64,000 bases of DNA, from positions 12,703,501 to 12,767,500 of the forward strand of contig NC_135364.1 in assembly GCF_051622035.1 (NCBI RefSeq). Direction: 5' to 3'. Shown here piece after piece: positions 25,187 to 34,072 of the stretch. The notes under the pieces were generated by a model. It saw only the letters and a list, made by a program, of their open reading frames with translations. It had not been told where the DNA came from and did no database searches. The stretch comes from Arctopsyche grandis. Lineage: Eukaryota > Arthropoda > Insecta > Trichoptera > Hydropsychidae. The first letter of the stretch is position 1, and each line of letters begins with the position of its first letter. Position numbers and translations under genes: made by a program.

Positions 25187-25730
25187 GCTGATTTATATTA
25201 CAAACAAGAGCTGAAGCTCACATGTCATTAACAAATGTAAAGCATCATTTATGAAAATGATCGTGTAAAGTGGTTACAAATAATAAATTAATATCGACTT
25301 GGTTTTATTTAAGTCATCCATCAGTGGATTGCGGACAATTATTCAAAAACCAGAAATGAGGACACGAATACCGATTTGACAGGTGTCATCCGTTTCAGAG
25401 CGTTTGAAACTGATCTTAAGGCCAAAAGCAATGACCATATGACGTTTTGTTTTACCAAATAAAATTCTATTATTTTATTTTAGCAAAATAATACGCTAAG
25501 AATATGATACTTTTATTCATATATTTTTTATTTATGGAAGGTTGTGATGTTTATTCATTGATGAGCATTGTTGGCAGGACCAAATATAAAGTAGGCATTG
25601 GGTTGGAGACAAAAATTTCGAAGCATCTATTGGCGTTTTTTATTAATTGGAGCACGGATTGCAGTCCTCATAGTTGTCACACCACTCTTACCAGTCGACT
25701 CGCATTACTTCCTTACTTCTAACAAGTGAG

Positions 25731-25762
25731 AGTCCGCCACTTACGCGCGCAAGTGGCGGACT
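25731..25762. repeat. Perfect 12-bp hairpin
   Basis: AGTCCGCCACTT (25731-25742) and AAGTGGCGGACT (25751-25762) are exact inverted copies around an 8-nt spacer ACGCGCGC. Confidence 0.8.
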
Positions 25763-26976
25763 TGCCATGTCGCTTGCACCAACGTCTTTCTAATGCAATT
25801 ACCGCTCGAGTTAGTACGTTTAGATACAAATAAAAAATATTGAGATAGAAAACCAATCCTTATGAACGTGGTGAAATAAAAAATTGACCAAAAAAATGCA
25901 AAAAATCCGTAAATAAAAATATATTTTTGAATTTTAAAATTCGCTAGACAATTAATTATAAGTATTTTAAAATAATAAAAATCACAATCAATAGAAAAAA
26001 CGTCTAACTATTGCTTACAATACTCACTTTAAGCACAGCGATACTAGGTTTTGAATTAAAGACCGCAAAAAACTGTAAAAATCGCACATTTTTGTAAACC
26101 CTCATATCTCGTTAAGGAGACCCAACCAACAAAAATCATTATCATATTCGAATTCAGTGGGCAACAGCAAACTTAGTAAAGATTGGTTAGTCTCCGCTCT
26201 GCTATTTTTTTTTTTGTTGCTCAGTGTAATTAATTATAGTTTCAGGTGTAAAAAAATATTCAAACTGATTAGTATGCGTAACATATTCGATAAGAAGTCT
26301 ATCGTTTAGCCTCAGACAAAACGACGTTCACATACAGTAGAAGAAACAGTGAACGGATTATTGCGCAAATTGCGATCGCGCGCCCATCAATCGTTGCCAC
26401 AAAACTACGAGAATACGGAATATCTGGCACCTGAGTTCTCAATTAGTTATACAATATTTCGCTAATGGAGTTTTTGGGTTCCAGATGTTCCGTGATCGAG
26501 ATTTTAGTGACGAGATTTTATCAGATCGCTTGAGTAGGGTTTTCAATCAAAACATTCAATTATACTATTTTGAATAAAATTTTAAAAATATCTTGTACAC
26601 TTGAACAATATATATAGGTAGTCATTTTTTCTTTGGATATACTTTCCATGCGTCTTTATTTTTCTTCAAAATTCTTCTCTTATCTACATATAATACATGG
26701 TTGTCCAACGAAGCAGTCCTAAATAGTATACCTAAAAAGCATTGAAAGTGGCATTCTTCATATTTGCTAGAAGTCACTCGTACATATATATACTCACTGT
26801 AAATTTGCTTTTCTATGTTTTCTATATAACAATGTACAAATTTACCTTCAATTGATATACTATTTCAATACAGGTGGGCGACTGTATTGTTTTCTATACT
26901 CATTCATATCTCGTTACTTTTACCTTGTGTGCCGTTCATTCTAATGCGGTGCCACCATACTGAGATAAGATAATAT

Positions 26977-27279
26977 TGTAACGTAGAATTAGGTGAGTGG
27001 CGCTCGTGGACCGATGGTTTACTAGCGCAGATCACTTGATCTCTCGTTCCCGCCAAAATGGCCTCTACGAATGAATGAGCCGTATGCAACGGCCAATGGC
27101 ATCGCCTGACTCATTGACCAATAGTTGTGGAGCCCAAACGGGTATAAATATGGGGGCTTTCGGCTTGGAAACCATTCCGACCTGGGGCGCCGACGGGAGC
27201 ACACGAATAAACACCTTCTACAACCCTCCAGCGACTTTCTCTCCGATTCTGGAAGCCCCCTCTTCACGTCCACGCAACA
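26977..27279 (+). mobile_element. Probable solo LTR (Ty3/Gypsy- or BEL-like)
   Basis: A 303-bp, relatively GC-rich block begins TGTAACG and ends GCAACA. It holds a promoter-like GGGTATAAATATGG (TATA at 27143-27150) and, 56 bp on, the polyadenylation word AATAAA (27206-27211): the U3-R-U5 arrangement of an LTR. Flanking bases ATAT and CTAT agree at three of four. No internal retrotransposon genes are adjacent, so it would be a solo LTR. Confidence 0.5.
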
Positions 27280-27562
27280 CTATTTAAGCTAATTTTTAAT
27301 TTATTGAATTCTTGACATTATTGAAAAACATAATTATAATCCATATTCAGTGCACCAATTCACCAGTTTTAATTATGCTTCAAAAGAAATGCTAATATGA
27401 AGAATTAATTTATAATATTATATTTTATGTATATATGTATTTAAATTTGTCATGCTTAGTTAAAAAGAAATTAAATAAAAAAAAGTAATACATAGTGTAA
27501 AATTAGTAATATTTATTTCATCATTTTTTACTCACAGGTGTACCTATTTTTTTATATCAAAA

Positions 27563-30174
27563 TTACATTTCACCAGTATTCAGTTTTTGAATTCTATCAT
27601 GGACTTTCAAATGACCTTTTAGAGTACACTTTTGAGTGAAAGCTTTTTCACAAAGGGGACATTGGTGCTGCTTAATATTATTGTGTATTTTCATATGTTC
27701 GATAATTGTGCATTTTCTTCCATAAGACTTACGACAGACTTCACATTGATATTTCTTCTCCCCGGTGTGTTTGAGCATATGATTTTTTAATGATTTTTTA
27801 TCAAAAAATCCCTTACCACATTCCGGGCAGTTAACATTCAATTCTTGAAAGTGACATCGGCGAACATGTTTAGTGAGACTATTAGCTAAATGAAACTTTT
27901 TAGAACAAATTGAACAATTATATCGGAAAATATCAACATTATGTTTTTCAGCCATATGGTTTATGCGAGTACTGAACGAAACGAACCTCTGGGGACACGA
28001 GGGACATGCATAAACGCCATTGTTACCAGAGTGCGTTCTCAAATGTCTGGACATACTGGATTTTTTCATAACCTTGCTGCAAATTTTGCAAGCGAGTTTT
28101 TCAGTACTATGAGTTCTCATGTGTCCTGTAAGCTGTTCTTTCAGAACAAATGCTTTCCCACACAAATCACATATATGATTTGGATAATGATTCGCCATAT
28201 GAGAGACTAAGTTTTTGTGAGTCGTAAAAGTTTCATTACAAATGTCACAAGATAAGGCCGATTTCTCTAGTTTGAATGGCATTGCTTTAGCGTATCTTAT
28301 TCGATAGTATAGTCGTCGATATTTTTTAAATTCGGCCTCTGACATCAATTTTACATTGTTCCGTCTTCGCTCTTTGGACTTCTCATTTTCGGTATTTAAT
28401 AAATTGTGAGCGGCTACATTGTATGCATTTTCAGTAGTTATTTCGATCGGTTCACTAGGTTCTGGGGCATTAATTTTTCTTTTTATCACTGATTTACTTT
28501 GGGTATTCTTTTTAGAATTTTTTGACCTGATTATAATTTTTCTATCTTTTGCTTTTTTCAATGCATTATCGATTAGTATATCCGACGTTGGATCAAAATC
28601 GGCTGACATATCATCGTCAGATGGATATTCACATTTTAGAATATTATCTTTTGTATCTTCAATAACTAGATCTAAAATAAAATTTCGCTAATTAATATGG
28701 CATTATATTCACATTGTACTTAAGATTGTGCTTTACCTGGAACATTCAAATATTCTTCAACATCGGCTTTAATGAGAATATCTTTAAATTTATTTTGACT
28801 ATCTTCAATTTGACAACGGAACGAATAGCATTCTTTTAATTTTTCAATACATATATCGCAAATTAAATATTGGTATTCTTCAACTTCTTCTTCGCTCACC
28901 AACTGTAAAAAAAATGTTATACGTAATTGAGGCATAGAATCAAATGAGTTCCGAAATTTACAAAGATCTTCGTGTTTAATGTCAGAAATTGTTCAGGACT
29001 GTCGATTACTAAAATGTTTATATTGCTTTATTAAATTCCTTTCGTTTTACTTAACATTTCTATTGATATTTATCAGAATCTTTAAATAAAATAAAAAAAA
29101 ACTGTATTTCATGGTACCCTAACATAGACTGCAGGCAGGTTTCCCAAGTAAATAATGTAATAATAATGATAAATGTATCTACAGACATTAGGGCTGTATG
29201 CATACATGGCTATAGCACGTTGTTCAATTAACAAGTGAACTTTCCAGACCCAAATCTTATATTGAGACCCTAGAACGCGATTATGTTACTAGTCTATTAT
29301 ACGGGAGCAACGAGCAAGTGTTACAAACATATACCATTTCAAAGTGAGCAATAGGTACAATTTCGTTTATCCATCTACATATGCAAAGTATAGAAAGACA
29401 ATGGAGATTTTGAAAATGGCGTAACACGGTGCATAGACAAACCAAAAATGGCTTTTGCACAACATTCTTTTTCTATTTATTTTATTAAAATTGCAAATAA
29501 AAGTTGCAGTACGATTCATCACATGGTAGTTATTTTTAAAGAAAGTTTACGTGGTGGCATGTGACAAGAAACCAAGTCAGATTTTATGCTGAAAACTGAT
29601 ATGTAAAAGTTTTTAATTACAAGGAAATCTCGTTAGCGAAGTGTTTTATTATATAAATTCATGTAAAAATTTCTTCTTCTTGAAATATCTCGCCTACACC
29701 ATAATATGTAGGTAAGGACAAGTAACCATGCTACTACATATTTGACTTTCATTCATCTTTTCCCAAAAATATTTTACTAACAATAATTTGTAAGTTTATT
29801 TATGTATATATTTAACGACAGATTTTGTGAAAACTCTTGGAAACCCGCTGGATGACGGTACTACTCCTATGAAGGTGTAATATACTGAGGAGCGAAACAC
29901 GTAAGAAATGAAACAAGGTGAGATAATAGCACACTTGTAGGCCGAAGGTGGCTTTGACGAGGTGACAACAAGCGGGTAATATTCGAGAGAGAGAGCCTCC
30001 GCAAAGGCACCAGCGGCACACGCCGAGGACTGTCGACACTCCTAAACTGCTCGTCCCCTCTAGTTCAGACACCGTCAGCTTTAACATAGAAGAGTCCGCT
30101 TCCGTCCCCGCCCCCAACCCCGTCTCGGCCTCCGCCCCCGTCGCCCCCCGCGCCATCATGCACGCCGACAACAT
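27563..30174 (-). CDS. ZAD-C2H2 zinc-finger protein, three exons, complete
   Basis: Exons: 30174-29935, 28902-28737, 28671-27563; introns in phases 0 and 1; 504 aa. The ZAD dimerisation domain is split by the first intron: C53-x2-C56 (GVCRWC) in exon 1 and C95-x2-C98 (ICDIC) in exon 2, followed by the usual KL-x4-SFRCQIEDSQ helix. A basic linker (about 175-275) leads to eight C2H2 fingers at about 277-497, most joined by short linkers, for example HTGEKKYQCEVC before finger 7. ZAD proteins are insect nuclear factors that bind DNA through the fingers and pair through the ZAD. The start was taken as the first in-frame ATG (30174); ATGs at 30159 and 30156 are alternatives. Exon 1 is very GC-rich and Gly/Ala-rich, unlike the AT-rich remainder. 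Target and orthologue are not recognisable by eye. Confidence 0.85.
28903..29934 (-). other. Intron 1 of the ZAD zinc-finger gene
   Basis: About 1.0 kb of AT-rich DNA splitting the ZAD between its two Cys pairs. No further feature is visible. Confidence 0.7.
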
Positions 30175-31529
30175 CGCACGCAACTGTCAAACGCACCACT
30201 ACTACACCGATCACACATACACACACCCACTCTCATGCTTTGACAAACTCTAACGCTCGATAATTCCGCCATATTTTCATTCAACGGGCTTTTGCCTTTT
30301 ATATTCAACTTCGGATGAGGCTATTGCAATATAGTAACATTGGTCTGAACAATGTTCGTGGTCAAACCAGTAGTCGTCAATACATTACGCATTGTATGTA
30401 ATAAATATTTGGGTAGAGGTAGCACTATAGCCGTTGGTCAAACGACAATATATAGGTGTTTTTCTAATAGTTCTGATAGAGTTTTTGCATATTGTTACGT
30501 ACGCCGCGGATTGAGCGAATTGCACTTAGACCAACGGATATCTGTTATCGGTTAACTAAGTGCATGCACTTACTTCCAAGGATTATATCTGGACTCCAAG
30601 TGCATTTAGACTAAACAATGACCGTTATTAGTTATTTCTCAGAATCGGTACGGGGAGACCCAATGTCGTGGAAATACATATCCGAATACGTGACTATACA
30701 ACAGGTAAACAGATTAGGCGTCCTGAGAGATCTACCCTTTATAAGGCAGTACGTAGGCGATATCAGGGCATTCTGGACGGAGCAGTGACAGTGCGTGTAT
30801 CTCCTGAATCATCAATAAATGCTGTGAAACGACTGTTGGCCTTTTACTTGGATCCTCCACCCACCCCTACGCAACAATATTATAAATATATCAATATGAT
30901 AAATTTTTTTTAGTTTGCCATAGGGCTCGAAATTTTTTTTCCAGGGTCCGAGATTTCTCTTAGCGGCCCTGCTCACCGCAGTGAGATCTGTTGGTCGATT
31001 GTTCGTGAGATCTCTTAGCTGTTGAATACAGCTTGCTCGAAGGTCGATCGCTAATCTCGTCTGATCTTTTAGTTGCATTATCAATGTTATTGAATAATTA
31101 GATGACATTTTGATATGCGCATACAGTAGCGCCGTAGCACGGGCTTAAACAACAAGTCAAATCTCCGACAAACAAATTGTAGACGTGTTTTAGGAAAGCA
31201 AAAATTTAGCTTTTATAAATTCAGTGAGTTCGGTGATTATTGCTCACAAAGTGCTCGCTCAAAAGTCACTAAAATCTCTATTTACGGAACATCTGGCAGC
31301 TGAAAAGTCCATCATACTAACGATAATTATCGTTAGTATGATGGAATTTCAGCGATCGCAATGCGAGTAATAATCCAATTACCCAAATTGTGCTGCCGCA
31401 AAAACTCTATCACTTTATTATACGACTGGCAGCACTGGTTGTTTAATACTGACGTTTATTTGACAGTTTAAAGTGTGCGTAGTCCCCATGAGCTTATTTA
31501 CGTATGTCTTCTGCGAGCTGTAATTAAAT
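30175..31529. promoter_or_regulatory. Divergent promoter interval between the ZAD gene and the GTF3C4-like gene
   Basis: 1355 bp separate the two divergent start codons. The ZAD side is GC-rich with CGs; the GTF3C4 side contains a 38-bp perfect palindrome (31308-31345). No TATA box was placed with confidence. An 81-codon plus frame (30668-30913) shows no known domain and was not called. Confidence 0.4.
31308..31345. repeat. 38-bp perfect palindrome
   Basis: Centred between 31326 and 31327; the left half is TCCATCATACTAACGATAA and the right half its exact reverse complement. It lies about 185 bp upstream of the GTF3C4-like ATG. Confidence 0.9.
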
Positions 31530-33485
31530 ATGGAGTTAGTAGAATTGGGTTTCATAGAACACAGATGTCGTGGCAGTGAATCTTGGAGTTGCGAAGCAGC
31601 CTCTTCGGGAGATGTCTGGGTGATTGCAGCGAAACAACCTCTTCTCGTGAGATTTAAACCGAGAGTATGCAATCCCACGACCTGTTCTGTCGTAGATTCT
31701 GTTGTCATCAACATGATAGATATAGATGACGAGAACAAGGCGCTAGGGACGACTCCCGTGGATTCGAAGATGTTGGATTTGTCAGCTATGTCGAATTTAC
31801 TGCTGCGACCAGAGACTCAAGCAGTGCAGCTTTCTTGGGCGAAACAATCACCCGTGGTGGTTCATCAGGTAGCCTGGTCACCTGAAAATTCACAAGTGTT
31901 TGCAATGTTAACTAACACTGGACATGTAGCACTGTGGGACGCCCATGCAGTTCTAGAGGTGGTGAATGTATCGGATCTCATCACAGATTTACACAATCCC
32001 GATCCTCTGAATCTTGAAGGCAAATCTTTTCTCAATTTAAAAGATATCTGTGAAACCTTATTGACATCTGCGATTTGTTGGAGCGAGAAGATGTATAAAT
32101 GTGATGGAAAGACATTCACGTACTTCGTCACCGTATCGAGGAGCGGAAAATTTTACATATGGAGTGTGATTTTCCACGATATGTGTAGATTTGAATTGAA
32201 AGTAGATTTGGCTTTTACGTTTGAATCGAATTTAAAGAATATCACCTCAGTTTATTGGATTAATCGGGATGATGGAAATCTTTTGGTGTATGGAAATTCC
32301 CTCGGTCAAATTCAGGTTTCAATGCTTGACTTATCAGACTTGTTCGTTTTTGAATTGCGTATTAGTAATTTAATATGTGCGGAAATTGATAGATTGATTG
32401 TAAAAAAATGTCTTCACACTCAACGACCGGATGAATCGGTGTGTCTTATTATCGTAAAATTGTCATATATTATAATTATTATTTTAGATTCTGAATATAA
32501 AATAGTATTAGAGAAAACGTTTCACAATTTGAGTAACATTCGCATAACCGGTGTCGTAAAAATGCAGGAGAATGATTTTGCAATTTCAACATTGACAGGT
32601 ACAATATTTTACTTGAAACTGAGATTTGACTCGGAAAATAATTCTATAGTAACTTGGGAAGAATTCATTTCAGATATAGATTTTAATGCTTGGGGTCTTC
32701 ACGGCATATCGTTCACAAAAAATAGACTTATCTGTATTATGTACTTGACGCCGTGTAAAACTGTTAACAGACACAGTGCAAAAGTACCGTCAAAAATAGT
32801 TTTCAGTTATTTAAAACGTCCCGATTACATGAATCTCGTGTTTAATAATAAAAGCCAATCATTAACTGACCTTTGGGATTGTTTAGAACTTTGCCGTATG
32901 CTTCATACAAAGTCTTGCCAACTTCCTGCTAATTGGCCGGTTGTATTTGTAGATAGTATGTCACCGTATGAGACTAAGGTTTGCATGTGGTTAAATATTA
33001 TAAATAGTTCACAGTCGCAGAAACAACTGCTGAGTAATGAATTGTTATATCTTACTATGTTCGATCATGTGAAAAAGTCATTGGCTGAATATGTAAATTG
33101 CGCAAATGTCGAAGAATTGAGTGAATTTCAATATAAAACCATCGGATCATATATAAAGTTTTTGCAAAATTACGATGGAAAAATTAAAAGATCATATGAT
33201 GGTCTAGTGCAAGCTGCCTTATCGAAATTCAAATCCATAGTGTCTGATGTAGATATTAAATGCGAGTGGTGTGATGAAGAAATAAAAGGTATTTTATGTT
33301 CACAAAATCATCCGCGTCAATGGTGCTGTATAACTTTACAAGATATAGAGAGTGTGAACTGTTTGGTATGTCCACTGTGTGGAAGCTTGGCTCATCCAGA
33401 ACTCTGTTCCCAAGATCCAATTTGCAGCCTTTGTGATTCTTATATGATACGAAATAATTTAATTCGTCATAATAAAGAAATGTGA
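31530..33485 (+). CDS. GTF3C4: TFIIIC90-type subunit (GTF3C4-like), intronless
   Basis: One open frame of 651 aa. The N-terminal half looks like a divergent WD40 propeller (VHQVAWSPENSQVFAMLTNT, HVALWDAHAVLEV, FYIWSV). The C-terminus (from 578) is Cys-rich, with C578, C581, C590, H594, C599, C600, C611, C614, C617, C626, C632 and C635: the arrangement CxxC-x8-CxxxH-x4-CC-x10-C-x2-C-x2-C matches the zinc-binding tail of TFIIIC90 proteins. TFIIIC recruits TFIIIB to tRNA and other Pol III genes; TFIIIC90 belongs to its tau-B half. The protein is shorter than vertebrate GTF3C4 (about 820 aa). The ATG lies in the context aaatATGG. The gene is convergent with the asteroid gene. Identification rests on the tail pattern and propeller; an unrelated WD40 protein with a zinc tail is the main alternative. 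Confidence 0.75.
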   Translation: MELVELGFIEHRCRGSESWSCEAASSGDVWVIAAKQPLLVRFKPRVCNPTTCSVVDSVVINMIDIDDENKALGTTPVDSKMLDLSAMSNLLLRPETQAVQLSWAKQSPVVVHQVAWSPENSQVFAMLTNTGHVALWDAHAVLEVVNVSDLITDLHNPDPLNLEGKSFLNLKDICETLLTSAICWSEKMYKCDGKTFTYFVTVSRSGKFYIWSVIFHDMCRFELKVDLAFTFESNLKNITSVYWINRDDGNLLVYGNSLGQIQVSMLDLSDLFVFELRISNLICAEIDRLIVKKCLHTQRPDESVCLIIVKLSYIIIIILDSEYKIVLEKTFHNLSNIRITGVVKMQENDFAISTLTGTIFYLKLRFDSENNSIVTWEEFISDIDFNAWGLHGISFTKNRLICIMYLTPCKTVNRHSAKVPSKIVFSYLKRPDYMNLVFNNKSQSLTDLWDCLELCRMLHTKSCQLPANWPVVFVDSMSPYETKVCMWLNIINSSQSQKQLLSNELLYLTMFDHVKKSLAEYVNCANVEELSEFQYKTIGSYIKFLQNYDGKIKRSYDGLVQAALSKFKSIVSDVDIKCEWCDEEIKGILCSQNHPRQWCCITLQDIESVNCLVCPLCGSLAHPELCSQDPICSLCDSYMIRNNLIRHNKEM

Positions 33486-33534
33486 TATTTTTCAATATTT
33501 TTTGATTATTTACCTCATTGTGGATCTACTATAG

Positions 33535-33898
33535 CAGTGGTCAGTAAACCATGGGTTATATTCATAGAAGTAGAATGCATAGAATGGTCATTGTTAACAA
33601 AAGTACCGTCTAAAAGCGAGCCATCGAAGAGAGAGACGGAAAGTCAGAAGAGAGACGAAGTTTAGCAAACAATGAACAAACTCTGCCGCACAGAGTTTTT
33701 GTTGCAACATTTTTGGAGGCTGAGAGCGATTCTATGCATTCTACTTCTATGGTTTTATTATAAAAAAGCTTTATTGTGCAGATTACTTTTGAAAAAAGGA
33801 GTATAATCTGATATGTCTTCTGTATTCAACCATGAGATAAACTTTGTTTTTGATTATTATATCCGTTTCAACCATTTATTGTCGATTGCTGACCACTG
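33535..33898. mobile_element. Possible hAT-like element with nested MITE
   Basis: Inverted ends CAGTGGTCAG (33535-33544) and CTGACCACTG (33889-33898) bracket the MITE copy at 33563-33751. The flanks do not match as a duplication, so the element is degraded or the match is partly chance. Confidence 0.4.
33563..33751. mobile_element. hAT-type MITE, family 1, copy 2
   Basis: 189 bp, the same length and nearly the same sequence as 138-326, with a 22-bp perfect terminal inverted repeat beginning CATAGAAGTAGAATGCATAG. Flanks GTTATATT (33555-33562) and GTTTTATT (33752-33759) match at seven of eight. It lies about 80 bp past the stop of the GTF3C4-like gene, in the short convergent interval with ASTE1. 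Confidence 0.85.
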
Positions 33899-34072
33899 CT
33901 CTGGTCTACAATATTCTTGTCCATTCCCGTGTTTTACATCTACCGTCCATTGAATTACAATATTGTGTGTAAAATAAGTAAGACTGTACTTTCACCATAA
34001 AAACAAAATTTAAATTAGTAACTTGTGAAAAGGAAAGTAATATACAATAAAATATACAATAAAATTTATTTT

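Larger units (their letters stand above)
25187..27562. other. Intergenic: Lrrk promoter side and ZAD gene 3' side
   Basis: The Lrrk 5' leader and promoter should lie just above 25187. Otherwise it holds a hairpin (25731-25762) and a probable solo LTR (26977-27279). No gene seen. Confidence 0.6.

Noticed and set aside
25504-25722. 72-codon plus frame with GTTGG-type words, considered as a mariner end
   Set aside because: No matching inverted terminus or transposase motif found nearby.
27022-27287. Small open frames on both strands
   Set aside because: They fall inside the probable LTR and show no protein features.
30668-30913. 81-codon plus-strand frame in the divergent promoter interval
   Set aside because: No recognised domain; ends in AT-rich low-complexity sequence; no neighbouring exons.
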